Shown here piece after piece: positions 7,897 through 17,097 of a DNA stretch of 59,784 nt. Source of the stretch: an uncultured Eubacteriales bacterium (GTDB taxonomy: Bacteria; Bacillota; Clostridia; Christensenellales; Aristaeellaceae). The position numbers were made by a program, and so were the translations under genes. The stretch's first letter is position 1. Each line of letters opens with the position of its first letter. The notes beneath the pieces are model-generated. The model had not been told where the DNA came from. It worked only from the letters and a program-made list of their open reading frames with translations, and made no database searches. Where the stretch lies: positions 1 to 59,784 of the forward strand of contig CACWXY010000018.1 in assembly GCA_902764915.1 (NCBI GenBank), in the 5' to 3' direction.

Positions 7897-8544
7897 CTAC
7901 TCCTGCCTTTTTCCATCCTCAGCATGCATAATACTGCCCGCAAGACACCCCAGCGTATAGGAAAAAGCACCCAGGGGCAGATACAGAAAGCTGGGCCACA
8001 GAAATGTCAGTGCCGCTTCTGTCTCCCCGGACACATACGACACAGAGGGCACCAGCGCAAACAGTGCACCGCAGACGGCTGTGAGCAGCCATTTTCTTTT
8101 TCCCCACCAGTTGCCATGTCCTGCAAAGACCCCCAGAATCAGCACCGACATGGGCAGAAGAACATACTGAAATACTGTCTTGTACACGGGAACCAGCGAT
8201 CCCTTCGCAAAGAACCAGAAAACCAGCTGCACCACGGTATAAAGAATCAGATTCTGTGCCAGCAGAATGCCTTTGGTCAGCCGCTCATGACTCTTTACCG
8301 TATCGGTGCTCTCCCTGAGATAGTCCACATACCGTTCCTTCACTTCTTTTTCCTCCTTCAGCAGATCATCGAGACGCACGTCGTACAGGTCGCTCATCCG
8401 TATGACACTGACAATGTCCGGGTATGTTTTCGCATTCTCCCAGTTGGAAATCGTCTGCCGACTTACACAGAGTTCTTCCGCAGCCTGTTCCTGCGTGTAT
8501 CCGGCCGTAATCCGTGCCTGCCTGATTTTGCTCCCAATATCCAT
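7897..8544 (-). CDS. XRE-family transcriptional regulator with C-terminal membrane domain
   Basis: A 215-residue regulator. Residues 1-60 form a Cro/C1-type helix-turn-helix (KIRQARITAGYTQEQAAEELCVSRQTISNWENAKTYPD). A charged linker follows (LKEEKEVKERYVDYL), then about four hydrophobic segments from residue 90 on (ILYTVVQLVFWFF, YVLLPMSVLILGVF, WLLTAVCGALFALV, and FLYLPLGAFSYTLG), so the DNA-binding part is tethered to the membrane. This HTH plus membrane tail form is common in Firmicutes and may sense envelope or small-molecule signals. I choose the ATG at 8544 (MDIGSKIRQ) because AGGGAGG lies seven bases before it. It is the only gene between two divergent or convergent units, so its target is not evident. 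Confidence 0.85.
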   Translation of the reverse strand: MDIGSKIRQARITAGYTQEQAAEELCVSRQTISNWENAKTYPDIVSVIRMSDLYDVRLDDLLKEEKEVKERYVDYLRESTDTVKSHERLTKGILLAQNLILYTVVQLVFWFFAKGSLVPVYKTVFQYVLLPMSVLILGVFAGHGNWWGKRKWLLTAVCGALFALVPSVSYVSGETEAALTFLWPSFLYLPLGAFSYTLGCLAGSIMHAEDGKRQE

Positions 8545-8727
8545 CTCCGTGCCTCCCTTTCGTTGTGTTCCTGACATCGCCAGCATAGTCATTTTGCGCC
8601 ACCATGTCCATCAAAACGCTTTTCCATGCGCCTTGAAAGCATGTACAAATGCTTTGACATCCCGCATTTTCTCAGCGATATGAGTCAGGGGCCCCTTTGA
8701 AATCGGCCAATACGCCTGGTTTCTCGC

Positions 8728-8756
8728 TTGACATTTGCTGCATCCCATGTTACCAT
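8728..8756 (+). promoter_or_regulatory. Sigma-A-type promoter of the tyrosine T-box operon
   Basis: TTGACA (8728-8733) and TACCAT (8751-8756) are separated by 17 bases and lie a few bases before the first conserved T-box leader sequence, placing transcription start near 8763. Confidence 0.7.
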
Positions 8757-8764
8757 GCGCCTTG

Positions 8765-9040
8765 TCAAAACAAAAGCAATGAGCGGAAGAGTAGCGCACC
8801 TGACGCCTTTCAGAGAGCTCCCGGTCGGTGGAAGAGAGCAGGAAACGTGCGTGAAGTACATCCGTGAGCTGCAGCGGTGAAGCCTGTCCTTTACATGGGT
8901 GTGTAGCTGCTGTCCGGAGCGCCGGTGACAGCGCAGGAATCCCCTGTGGATTCCCTGAGGGCAGGAAAACTGCCAAAATCGGAAGTGGTACCGTGACAAC
9001 TGTCGCCTTCCTGGCTGAAGCTGGGAAGGCGGTTTTTTTA
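8765..9040 (+). ncRNA. T-box leader, tyrosine-type specifier UAC
   Basis: The leader shows the T-box landmarks in order: GAGCGGAAGAGTAG in stem I (8781-8794), the GGTCGGTGGAAGAGAG apical part (8823-8838), a specifier loop GTGAAGTACATCC in which UAC (8857-8859) is a Tyr codon, and the antiterminator bulge GAAGTGGTACCGTG (8982-8995). The UGGU there matches an ACCA tRNA end, as in tRNA-Tyr with discriminator A. A rho-independent terminator follows: stem 9004-9011 with 9024-9031, then seven T. The predicted effect is that uncharged tRNA-Tyr prevents termination. The downstream gene order (aminotransferase, tyrS) agrees with tyrosine specificity. Confidence 0.9.
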
Positions 9041-9063
9041 TCATCACAGAAGGAGGTAACTCG

Positions 9064-10251
9064 ATGCATATCCAAGATCTGACGTTTGCCAGGCGCTTTG
9101 ACGGCATCTCCGGCAGTGCGATCCGTGAAATCTTTAAAATGATTGCCAAGCCCGGCATGATTTCCTTCGCCGGCGGCAACCCAAGCCCGGCAGCACTCCC
9201 CAACGATGAACTCGCTCCGATCGCCAGGAGTGTTCTGGAAAATGACGGAAAGCGCATCCTGCAGTATGGCGCCACGGAGGGGTATCCGCCTTTTCTGGAA
9301 AGTCTTCGTGCCTATATTCAGTCGTCTCTGGGCGTCAGCCCGGAAGCTATCCTGCCTGTCACCGGTTCCACACAGGCTATGGATCTGCTCTGTAAGGCAC
9401 TGATTGATCCCGGTGATACCATTCTGGTAGAAGACCCATCATTTTTAGGGAACCTGCAGTGCATGCGACTCTATCAGGCAAACCTTGTGCCTGTGAAAAG
9501 CGATGCACAGGGGCTGGACCTGGAAGACCTGGAAGAAAAAATGAAGCGTTTTCATCCGAAAATGCTTTATGTGATTCCCACTTTCCAGAATCCGACCGGA
9601 AAAACACTGCCCCTGGAGCGCAGAAAACCGATTGCGGAACTGGCAGAAAAATACGGCGTTGTCGTTGCGGAGGACGACCCGTATCGGGATCTGCGCTATG
9701 ATGGCACTGCACTCCCAACGATCCAGTCCATGGACACTTCCGGCTTTGTTGTCTATCTGGGTTCCTTCTCCAAGGTCATTTCTCCTGGCATGCGTGTCGG
9801 CTATATTGCCGGAAACAGCGGGATCATCCGCAAGTGTACGCTGGGCAAGCAGTCCTCCGATCTGCACACTGCCAATCTCACCCAGGCAATCGTGGATGCC
9901 TATCTGCGCAATGATCAGCTTATTCCGCACATCCGTACCATCTGCCTGGGGTATGCAGAGCAGATGCATGCCATGCTGGATGATCTGCGTTCTTTCCCGG
10001 AGGGCACGCGCTTTACCGTACCCGAAGGCGGACTGTTCATCTGGGTGGAGCTTCCTGAAGGCATTGATACCAAGCCCCTTCTGGAAAAGGCTGTGGAACG
10101 TCATGTGGCTTATGTGCCAGGAACGCATTTCTACGCCCTGGGCGGTCATGAAAATACCCTGCGTCTGAACTTTTCCAATGCTTCCATTCCTCAGATTCAT
10201 GAAGGTATGGATGTCCTGCGCAGCTTATTCCAGGAAACCCTTGCCCTGTAA
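9064..10251 (+). CDS. PLP-dependent aminotransferase class I/II, probably aromatic
   Basis: A 395-residue fold-type I aminotransferase. It shows the class hallmarks: FAGGNPSPAALP near the N terminus, the NPTG motif (TFQNPTGKTLP, about residue 180), the PLP-ring Asp region (VVVAEDDPYRDLRYDG), the Schiff-base Lys in SFSKVISPGMRVGYI, and the C-terminal Arg that binds the substrate carboxylate (NTLRLNFSN). This resembles the LysN/2-aminoadipate and aromatic transaminase branch. A tyrosine-specific T-box controls it together with tyrS, which favours a role in tyrosine or aromatic amino acid formation from the oxo acid; that is inference from context. The ATG follows AGAAGGAGGTAACTCG, an excellent ribosome-binding site. 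Confidence 0.88.
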   Translation: MHIQDLTFARRFDGISGSAIREIFKMIAKPGMISFAGGNPSPAALPNDELAPIARSVLENDGKRILQYGATEGYPPFLESLRAYIQSSLGVSPEAILPVTGSTQAMDLLCKALIDPGDTILVEDPSFLGNLQCMRLYQANLVPVKSDAQGLDLEDLEEKMKRFHPKMLYVIPTFQNPTGKTLPLERRKPIAELAEKYGVVVAEDDPYRDLRYDGTALPTIQSMDTSGFVVYLGSFSKVISPGMRVGYIAGNSGIIRKCTLGKQSSDLHTANLTQAIVDAYLRNDQLIPHIRTICLGYAEQMHAMLDDLRSFPEGTRFTVPEGGLFIWVELPEGIDTKPLLEKAVERHVAYVPGTHFYALGGHENTLRLNFSNASIPQIHEGMDVLRSLFQETLAL

Positions 10252-10296
10252 ATCAATCTGTTTACCAAAGCATCTCAGAAAGAGGAGGTTATTCCC

Positions 10297-11523
10297 ATGA
10301 ATGTTCTTGATACCCTGCGTGAGCGCGGATTTATCGCGCAGACCACATTTGAAGATGATCTGTACAAGCTGCTGGACAAACCGACCACGTTCTATGTCGG
10401 CTTTGATCCTACAGCAGACTCCCTGCACATCGGACACTACATCCCGATTATGGCCATGGCACATATGCAGCGGGCGGGTCATCGTCCTATTGCCCTGATG
10501 GGCGGCGGTACAGCCATGATCGGAGACCCTTCCGGGAAGACCGATATGCGCAAGATGATGACAACAGAAACCATTGACCAGAACGTGGCATGCATACAGA
10601 AGCAGATGTCCCGTTTCCTGGACTTTTCGGACGGAAAAGCGCTGATTGTCAATAATGGTGACTGGCTGCGCCATCTGAACTTCATTGAGTTCATGCGGGA
10701 CATCGGATCACTGTTCTCTGTCAATAAAATGCTGACAGCCGAGTGCTATAAGGCACGTATGGCCACAGACAATGGCCTGTCTTTCCTGGAATTCACCTAC
10801 ATGCTCATGCAGAGCTACGACTTCCTGGAACTCTTTCATCGCTACGGCTGCCGTCTGGAGATGGGCGGCAACGATCAATGGAGTAACATGCTGGGAGGCG
10901 CTGACCTGATCCGCCGCAAGGATCATGAACCGGCCTTCGCCTGCACATTCCAGCTGCTGCTTACCCATGACGGAAGAAAGATGGGCAAGACGGAAGCCGG
11001 CGCACTGTGGCTGGATCCCAAGAAAACCTCGCCTTTCGATTTCTACCAGTACTGGCGCAACGTGGATGACCACGATGTAGAGAAATGCCTGGCACTTCTT
11101 ACCTTCCTTCCCATGGATGAAGTCCGTCGCCTGGGCGCCCTTGAAGGTGCGGAAATCAATGAAGCCAAGAAAATCCTCGCCTATGAAGTCACCAAGCTCG
11201 TGCACGGCGAGGAGGAAGCGCAGAAGGCAGCTGATGCCGCTTCTTCCCTGTTTGCAGGAAGCGGACAGAGCGCCAACATTCCTTCCTATGAAGTTACAAA
11301 GGCACAGCTTGCGGAAGACGGCCGTGTCACGACACTCCTGCATCTGTGCGGGCTGTGCAAGAGCCGCTCAGATGCACGCGCACAGGTGACCGCCGGTGCT
11401 GTTCTGCTCGGGGATGAGAAGGTCACCGATGTCAACTTTACCGTAAACGAGAGCATGTTTGGCACGGACGGGCTTATGCTCCGCAAAGGCAAAAAGAATT
11501 ACTGCCGTCTTGTGCTCATATGA
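10297..11523 (+). CDS. tyrS: Tyrosyl-tRNA synthetase
   Basis: A 408-residue class Ic synthetase that activates tyrosine and charges tRNA-Tyr. The HIGH motif reads LHIGHYIP at about residue 43, and the KMSKS loop appears as RKMGKTEAG at about 230, the usual KFGKT-like variant of bacterial TyrRS. The tyrosine pocket is visible in [12 protein letters not shown] and [12 protein letters not shown]-terminal S4 RNA-binding domain covers about residues 345-408 ([18 protein letters not shown]). The start follows AGAGGAGGTTATTCCC. It is the second gene of the tyrosine T-box operon, so its expression should rise on tyrosine starvation. The stop codon overlaps the start of yigZ. Confidence 0.97.
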   Translation: MNVLDTLRERGFIAQTTFEDDLYKLLDKPTTFYVGFDPTADSLHIGHYIPIMAMAHMQRAGHRPIALMGGGTAMIGDPSGKTDMRKMMTTETIDQNVACIQKQMSRFLDFSDGKALIVNNGDWLRHLNFIEFMRDIGSLFSVNKMLTAECYKARMATDNGLSFLEFTYMLMQSYDFLELFHRYGCRLEMGGNDQWSNMLGGADLIRRKDHEPAFACTFQLLLTHDGRKMGKTEAGALWLDPKKTSPFDFYQYWRNVDDHDVEKCLALLTFLPMDEVRRLGALEGAEINEAKKILAYEVTKLVHGEEEAQKAADAASSLFAGSGQSANIPSYEVTKAQLAEDGRVTTLLHLCGLCKSRSDARAQVTAGAVLLGDEKVTDVNFTVNESMFGTDGLMLRKGKKNYCRLVLI

Positions 11524-12152
11524 TGTCGTCCTATCAGACACTGGCTGGTGAAGGGCACGGCGAGATTGTAATCCAGAAAAGCCGTTTTCTCGCTGATGCC
11601 CTCCCCGTAGCCACCGAAGCAGACGCCCAGGCCTTCCTGCAGCGCATCCGGAATGCGTCCAGGGATGCATCCCATCACTGCTTTGCCTATACGATTGGCA
11701 GCAATATGGGCATCATGCGCTATTCAGATGACGGCGAGCCATCCGGCACTGCCGGGCTTCCCATGATGGAGGTTGTCAAACAGAAAGCCGTCTGCAATTG
11801 CTGTGTTGTGGTAACGCGCTATTTCGGGGGCATTCTCCTCGGTGCTGCAGGCCTGCTTCGCGCATATACGCAAAGCTGTGCCCTTGGGATTGCGCAGGCC
11901 GGGATTGTCACCATGGAGCCCACGGTCAGCCTTCTGTGCGAGATTGCCTATCCGCTGTGGGATTCCCTGCAGCATGCCATGAAAACCGCCCCGGTACAGA
12001 TACGGCATGTCGAGTACGCGGCATCCGTATCCTTCAGCCTGCTGGTTCGGGAAAAAGACCGGACTGATATCGAAAATCAGCTCACACAGCTGACCCAGGG
12101 ACAGATCTTCTGCCTGGAAGAAAGCACTTCGTTTCAGGCATGGCCCGTGTAA
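11520..12152 (+). CDS. YigZ/IMPACT family protein
   Basis: A 210-residue protein of the YigZ family, related to eukaryotic IMPACT. Residues about 15-125 carry the IMPACT domain with its signatures [37 protein letters not shown] and [19 protein letters not shown]. Residues 135-205 form the C-terminal ferredoxin-like DUF1949 domain. The function in bacteria is not settled; ribosome or elongation-factor association has been suggested from structure. The ATG at 11520 overlaps the tyrS stop (ATGA), and a second ATG follows at once at 11523. The T-box therefore probably controls it too, and a terminator closes the operon 12 bases downstream. Confidence 0.93.
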   Translation: MMSSYQTLAGEGHGEIVIQKSRFLADALPVATEADAQAFLQRIRNASRDASHHCFAYTIGSNMGIMRYSDDGEPSGTAGLPMMEVVKQKAVCNCCVVVTRYFGGILLGAAGLLRAYTQSCALGIAQAGIVTMEPTVSLLCEIAYPLWDSLQHAMKTAPVQIRHVEYAASVSFSLLVREKDRTDIENQLTQLTQGQIFCLEESTSFQAWPV

Positions 12153-12164
12153 TGCATCGGCTGT

Positions 12165-12195
12165 ACAGACCGCGCTGTCCGCGGTCTGTTTTTTT
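12165..12195 (+). terminator. Intrinsic terminator of the tyrosine T-box operon
   Basis: ACAGACCGCG (12165-12174) pairs perfectly with CGCGGTCTGT (12180-12189) around a 5-base loop, followed by TTTTTT. Confidence 0.9.
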
Positions 12196-12202
12196 GCACA
12201 TC

Positions 12203-12231
12203 TTGCCTATTTTTCTGTAAAGCGTTACAAT
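12203..12231 (+). promoter_or_regulatory. Promoter of the SH3 surface-protein gene
   Basis: TTGCCT (12203-12208) and TACAAT (12226-12231) with a 17-base spacer lie 32 bases before the GTG start of the following gene, right after the preceding terminator. Confidence 0.65.
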
Positions 12232-12263
12232 GAATCCCACAAAGCAGAAATGAGGTGATTCTC

Positions 12264-13763
12264 GTGCGCAGACTGATCGGACTGATTCTTTTCGCGGCCA
12301 TCCTGTGCCTGACGCTTGCAGGCGCGCAGGCCGCCGTCTCCTATAGCGAGCGCGCACGCTATTATCTATATATCACGAACCGGGATACGGAGATGTATGC
12401 CGCGCAGACCACAACCGATGAAAACGGAAACAGTTCCCTGACACTGGTTTCCATCGGCACCCTGCCGGGATCTACACCCGTATCCTCCGGCGATACCATT
12501 CAGGACGCTTACCGTCAGGTCACCTATCTCGGACAGGACGGTGCAACGCACTCGGTCGTGATCGACAAAAGCGCGATCTCCGGCAACTATGTCACCCTTG
12601 AAATCGGCGGAACCTCCGTACGCGTGCCCAAAGCAGCCAGCGTCAATGCCACCTTTGTCAGCGAGTATCTGAATTACCGCGGCATATCCGCTTCCCAGGA
12701 AGACATAAGCAAAGCGCTGACCGGATACAGTTCCCAGATTACGCCAGCCCCCACCACGGAGGGGGACTACTACGAGGAAAACGATTCCTTTACCGGTGTC
12801 GAACTGCCGGAAGGCGAAACGCCTACCCCGGAACCAACGGCAGCGCCATCGGAAACGCCTGCGCCCACACAGAGTGCAGACGCAACAGCAGCACCGAAAA
12901 AGAATTCGACTGCCTCCCACAGCAAAGGTGCCAAGGTAACGGCCACACCCAAGCCAACCGCTACGCCGCAGCCTACCCCGGTACCGCAGAATATCTACTG
13001 GCGACAGGAAAACAGCGCTCTGCTTCCGGTCAGTGTCATTTCCCTGGGCCTTGGCCGCAGTACCATCAGCTATCAGGAAAAAACCTATACTGTCCCCACC
13101 GATGACCTTATATGGAATACCAATGCGGACGCTGATCATCGCCTGGCTGTCATCTATGCGCCCAAGGGCGGCAATGCCAATCTGCGCAAATCAGAAAGCA
13201 AGAACAGCAAGATACTGCAGAAAGCCAGCGGCGGGCGCGTCGTCATGGTATGGGACATGCAGTCCAGCAGTGCTGGCGTGTACTACGACGAAAATGCCGG
13301 TTATCTTCTGCATTCCGTCCTTCAGTTCCATGCTTCCACATCCGATTACCAGACTGGTATTCTCACCTATGAAGGTTCTGCCACCAGTACCAAGAAAATC
13401 AATCTCTATACCACCGCTACCGAGTCCAGCCGCCGCCTGACACGGCTGCTTCCCGGCACACCCTGTACCGTGCTTTCCCAGACCAGTCACTGGAGCGAAA
13501 TCGACGTGGAAGGCTGGCACGGTTATGTGTACAATAAGTTTGTGACACTCACGGAGGAAACCGAAGTAGAAGCGCCGGATGAACTGCTAGAGGAAGACAC
13601 GGTCGACCCCACGTCCGCACCGGAAGCTGCACTCTCCCCTGTCGCAGAAGAAGAGGAAATCGAGGACACAGCTTCTGTATCCGCTTCACGTCCCGCCTCT
13701 GCGACCACAGTCAAGCCTTTCTATGTCGGCGACTATGAAATGCATTCTGATCCATATAACTGA
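12264..13763 (+). CDS. Exported SH3-domain protein with Pro/Thr-rich linker
   Basis: A 499-residue exported protein. A signal peptide covers about residues 1-23 (RRLIGLILFAAILCLTLAGAQA). An N-terminal beta-rich domain (about 25-155) is followed by a Thr/Pro/Ala linker (about 158-245, with repeated TPEPTA and TPKPTATPQPTP units), a second domain with an SH3b-like segment (LAVIYAPKGGNANLRKSES, then a partner motif LYTTATESSRRLTRLLPGT ending WSEIDVEGWHGYVYNKF), and a Glu-rich C-terminal tail. SH3b domains usually bind peptidoglycan. The GTG at 12264 follows GAGGTGA by five bases; a GTG at 12255 lies inside that site and is less likely. No sortase motif or membrane anchor is visible at the C terminus. 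Confidence 0.82.
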   Translation: MRRLIGLILFAAILCLTLAGAQAAVSYSERARYYLYITNRDTEMYAAQTTTDENGNSSLTLVSIGTLPGSTPVSSGDTIQDAYRQVTYLGQDGATHSVVIDKSAISGNYVTLEIGGTSVRVPKAASVNATFVSEYLNYRGISASQEDISKALTGYSSQITPAPTTEGDYYEENDSFTGVELPEGETPTPEPTAAPSETPAPTQSADATAAPKKNSTASHSKGAKVTATPKPTATPQPTPVPQNIYWRQENSALLPVSVISLGLGRSTISYQEKTYTVPTDDLIWNTNADADHRLAVIYAPKGGNANLRKSESKNSKILQKASGGRVVMVWDMQSSSAGVYYDENAGYLLHSVLQFHASTSDYQTGILTYEGSATSTKKINLYTTATESSRRLTRLLPGTPCTVLSQTSHWSEIDVEGWHGYVYNKFVTLTEETEVEAPDELLEEDTVDPTSAPEAALSPVAEEEEIEDTASVSASRPASATTVKPFYVGDYEMHSDPYN

Positions 13764-13790
13764 GAAAACCGGGCTTACTGCCCGGTTTTC
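13764..13790. terminator. Bidirectional terminator
   Basis: GAAAACCGGGC (13764-13774) pairs perfectly with GCCCGGTTTTC (13780-13790) around a five-base loop. It serves the convergent SH3 gene and coaBC; the coaBC stop codon lies in its loop and right arm. Confidence 0.88.
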
Positions 13791-14980
13791 TTTTGGTATA
13801 TAGCCATGGCCCGATCCAGGATCTGATCTGCAAGCGCACGCTTGGTCATCAGCGGCAGATCTTCCTCGCCGTTTTCAGTGATCAGACTTACAATATTCGT
13901 GTCAACATTAAACCCGGCTCCCGGGGCTGTCACATCATTGGCAACAATCATATCCAGGTTTTTCCGCATCAGCTTTTCCCTGGCATGCGCTTTCAGGTCC
14001 GTTGTCTCAGCAGCAAACCCGATCAGGACCTGTCTTTCACCTTTCTGTGCACCGACAGCCTGGGCAATGTCCTGATTCTCCACCAGCGTAAACACCAGCG
14101 GTTCCCCATCCTTTTTCTTGAACTTTTCCGGGAAGCGTACCGCAAACCGATAATCCGCCGGGGCCGCAGCCTGGATAATGATATCCTGTTGCGCTGCGTT
14201 ATGCAGTACAGCCTGATACAGGTCCTCCGTTGAGACAACAGAAATCTCCTCTGTCACCTGCGGAATCTCCGCTGTCACGGCTCCCCGCACCAGCGTTACC
14301 ACCGCCCCCCGTGCCATCGCGGCCTCAGCAAGGGCAAACCCCATTTTTCCTGAAGACTCGTTGCCCAGGTAGCGCACCGGGTCCATATACTCCCGAGTAC
14401 CGCCTGCCGTAACCATCACGCGTACACCGGCCAGATCCTGCTTCCTCGCAAGGATCTTTTCCGCCGCTTCCACGATGTCCACCGGTTCACTCATGCGGCC
14501 TTCCCCGGAATCTCCGCATGCAAGAAAACCGCCCTCCGGTCCGACCGTCATTACGCCGCGTTCCCGGAGCGTCATCAGGTTTTTCCGGGTAGCCGGAGCC
14601 GTCCACATGCCTGTATTCATAGCCGGCGCCAGAAGTATCGGCGCCTTGGTCGCCAGTGCGGTTGTGGAAAGCATGTCGTCCGCAATCCCGCAGGCGAGTT
14701 TCGCCATGATATTCGCGGTAGCCGGTGCGATCAGAAACAGATCCGCTGCCTTAGCCAGCGCAATATGCTCCACTTCCCATTTTTCAGGGCGTGCAAACAT
14801 GTCACTGACAACCGGTTCCCCGGATAAGGTTTCAAAGGTCAGCGGTGTCACAAACTCCGTCGCAGAACGTGTCATGATCACACGAACGGTATAGCCCTTC
14901 TTGCGCAGCCGGGAGACAACCTCCACGCTTTTATAGGCAGCTATGCCCCCCGTTACGCCCAGTACAATACACTGTGCCAT
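13775..14980 (-). CDS. coaBC: Bifunctional phosphopantothenoylcysteine decarboxylase / phosphopantothenate-cysteine ligase
   Basis: A 401-residue CoaBC that makes 4'-phosphopantetheine in two steps of CoA synthesis. The N-terminal CoaC flavoprotein domain (about 1-180) has GVTGGIAAYKS, the active-site His in EVEHIALAK, PAMNTGMW, and the substrate clamp region ACGDSGEGRM with its Cys. The C-terminal CoaB domain (about 185-401) has VMVTAGGTREYMDPVRYLGN and AAAPADYRF, the usual AAVADYR site. The gene is normally near gmk-rpoZ. Here, about 6.6 kb of unrelated genes separate it from rpoZ. It starts three bases after the stop of the GH31 gene, so it is cotranscribed with a glycosidase. Confidence 0.97.
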   Translation of the reverse strand: MAQCIVLGVTGGIAAYKSVEVVSRLRKKGYTVRVIMTRSATEFVTPLTFETLSGEPVVSDMFARPEKWEVEHIALAKAADLFLIAPATANIMAKLACGIADDMLSTTALATKAPILLAPAMNTGMWTAPATRKNLMTLRERGVMTVGPEGGFLACGDSGEGRMSEPVDIVEAAEKILARKQDLAGVRVMVTAGGTREYMDPVRYLGNESSGKMGFALAEAAMARGAVVTLVRGAVTAEIPQVTEEISVVSTEDLYQAVLHNAAQQDIIIQAAAPADYRFAVRFPEKFKKKDGEPLVFTLVENQDIAQAVGAQKGERQVLIGFAAETTDLKAHAREKLMRKNLDMIVANDVTAPGAGFNVDTNIVSLITENGEEDLPLMTKRALADQILDRAMAIYQKKTGQ

Positions 14981-14983
14981 CCC

Positions 14984-17071
14984 TTACGCCTCCTCTGTCA
15001 GTTGCAGCCCCAGGTCCGCTCCATTGCGTGTAAACAGCGGAATCACATGAAGCGGTGCACGCACGGTTACCCATTGTCCGCCGGTATAGGTTGTCCCGCT
15101 CCACGCATCCTTCCAGGACGCACCGCAGGGCAGGTATACGTGCCTTTCCCGCGCACCTTCCTCCAGAACCGGAGCCACAAGCAGGTCCGGTCCGAACAGA
15201 TAGGTGTCCTCCACATGCCAGGCATTCTCATCCTCCGGGAAAGCAAAGAACAGCGGACGCATGACCGGCTCTCCGGTCTCATGGGCCATGCGCATGACTT
15301 CACGCACATAAGGCCGCATGCGCTCCCGCAGGAACATATACCTGGCAAGAATCTTCTCCACGTCCGGTCCAAAACTCCACACCTCGTTCGGGGCACCACT
15401 GGAAATCTGGAGAACTCCGTTTACATACTCCGGGTGCGCTTCGTCCGGATCATACCATGGCTGGCGTTCGCCATGCATGCGGAAGACCGGACAGAAGCAG
15501 GCCCAGGCAAACCAGCGCACCAGCAGTTCATGGAACGCCGGATCACCCGGCATAGCTCCCAGGAATCCGCCGATATCGCTTGTCCACCAGGGAATCCCCG
15601 CAATGCCCATGGAAAGACCTGCCTGCAGCTGTTCCCGGAAAGCACGCCATGTGGATGAGATATCCCCGGACCATGTCAGGGTGCCATACCGCTGGCTGCC
15701 GGCCCAGGCACAGCGCACCAGACTGAGAATGTCATCCCGGCCGGCTTCTTTCATGCCCTCATAGAATGCCTGGGCATAGCACTTGGGATACTCATTGCTT
15801 ACCTGCAGTGCAGGACCGTCATAATAGCGGTAGAGATCAAAGTCATACGGTCCATACTCCGGTTCCGCTTCATCCAGCCAGAATATATGAATGCCATACG
15901 CATCCATATAGTTTTCCCTGCACTTTTCCCATACGAACTTCCGCGCCCCCGGATGCGTAGCGTCAAAATAGTTTGTCTCGCCGACCCAGCTTCCCTGGTT
16001 GCCCACGCCCCGATCATTGCGCACAAGATATCCGCGCTCCGCCATTTTTCGGAAGTTTTCCGAGCGTCTGTCCACCGTAGGCCATACAGAGACCACCGTT
16101 TCAATCCCCATATCCCGCAGTTCTGCAACCATGCTGCCGGGATCCGGGAAACAGCGGCTGTCAAAGCGGAAATCGCCTTCCAGCGGCCAGTGGAAGAAGT
16201 CTACAACAATCACATCCATGGGATATCCGCGTTTTTTATGTTCCCGTGCCACACTGAGCACTTCCTCCTGTGTGCGGTAACGCAGCTTACACTGCCAGTA
16301 CCCCATGCCATACTCAGGCATCATGGGCACATGTCCCGTCACATCGGCATAATGCCGCAGAATCATCTCCGGCGTATCCCCGGCTGTAATCCAGTAATCC
16401 AATTCCTTGCAGGACTGCGATGTCCATTCAGTCAGATTCATGCCGAATACGCACTGTCCGATGGATGGATTGTTCCAGAGAAAGCCATATCCGCGGCTGG
16501 AGAGATAAAACGGCACGGAAGACTGTGAATTGCGGTGTGCCAGTTCCAGCACACAGCCCTTCTTGTTCAGCTGAGGGATCTGGTACTGTCCCATCCCGAA
16601 AATCATTTCATCCGCAAAAGCTTCAAACCGCGCAGTCAGCAGGTAGTCATCCGTTCCCTGAATCGGCCGCAATTCCCGGCCGTCCACACGAAGCGGCACC
16701 ACATATCCGCCCAGTACATTGCGCTGACGCCAGTATTCCTGCGTCAGTACCTCACCTTTCTCATTGCGGAATGTAATCCATCCCTCATATCCGACTTCCG
16801 CCGTAATCCGGCCGTTGCGGATACGTGCGATCTGTCCGGTCCGCTGCTTGTCCGGTCGATCAACATTCCATTTTTCGGTATAATTTATATTTTCAATCTC
16901 AATCTCTGCACTGCCTTGGGGAACCGTTTCCATCAGCGCCCAGTCACGCCCGCTCATCTCCGCGCGGTGTGTCGCACGCACCCGAAGGCTGTCCTCGCCC
17001 CAGGGCTCCAGAAGCACCTGTTCCGTGCCGTTGTGCAGGACCAGAGCATTCCCTTTCTTTTCAAAAAACAC
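14984..17071 (-). CDS. Glycoside hydrolase family 31 (alpha-xylosidase/alpha-glucosidase type)
   Basis: A 695-residue GH31 enzyme that hydrolyses alpha-linked glucosides or xylosides with retention. The N-terminal beta-sandwich domain (about 1-255) leads into the catalytic barrel with PEYGMGYWQCKLRYRTQEE, VIVVDFFHWPLEGDFRFD and the nucleophile Asp in IFWLDEAEPEYG at about residue 400. The acid/base Asp is in TLTWSGDISSTW at about 467, a spacing typical of GH31. RMHGERQPW is the further subsite-forming motif. No signal peptide is present, so it acts in the cytoplasm on imported oligosaccharides. The EAEPE form of the nucleophile motif is found in alpha-xylosidase-like branches, but substrate cannot be fixed by eye. 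It starts 26 bases after the hydrogenase gene and directly precedes coaBC. Confidence 0.9.
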   Translation of the reverse strand: MFFEKKGNALVLHNGTEQVLLEPWGEDSLRVRATHRAEMSGRDWALMETVPQGSAEIEIENINYTEKWNVDRPDKQRTGQIARIRNGRITAEVGYEGWITFRNEKGEVLTQEYWRQRNVLGGYVVPLRVDGRELRPIQGTDDYLLTARFEAFADEMIFGMGQYQIPQLNKKGCVLELAHRNSQSSVPFYLSSRGYGFLWNNPSIGQCVFGMNLTEWTSQSCKELDYWITAGDTPEMILRHYADVTGHVPMMPEYGMGYWQCKLRYRTQEEVLSVAREHKKRGYPMDVIVVDFFHWPLEGDFRFDSRCFPDPGSMVAELRDMGIETVVSVWPTVDRRSENFRKMAERGYLVRNDRGVGNQGSWVGETNYFDATHPGARKFVWEKCRENYMDAYGIHIFWLDEAEPEYGPYDFDLYRYYDGPALQVSNEYPKCYAQAFYEGMKEAGRDDILSLVRCAWAGSQRYGTLTWSGDISSTWRAFREQLQAGLSMGIAGIPWWTSDIGGFLGAMPGDPAFHELLVRWFAWACFCPVFRMHGERQPWYDPDEAHPEYVNGVLQISSGAPNEVWSFGPDVEKILARYMFLRERMRPYVREVMRMAHETGEPVMRPLFFAFPEDENAWHVEDTYLFGPDLLVAPVLEEGARERHVYLPCGASWKDAWSGTTYTGGQWVTVRAPLHVIPLFTRNGADLGLQLTEEA

Positions 17072-17097
17072 GACGCTTTCACACTCCTATACCCATA

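Noticed and set aside
8860..8990. A possible small gene inside the leader before the aminotransferase.
   Set aside because: The sequence is explained by the T-box RNA with its conserved blocks.
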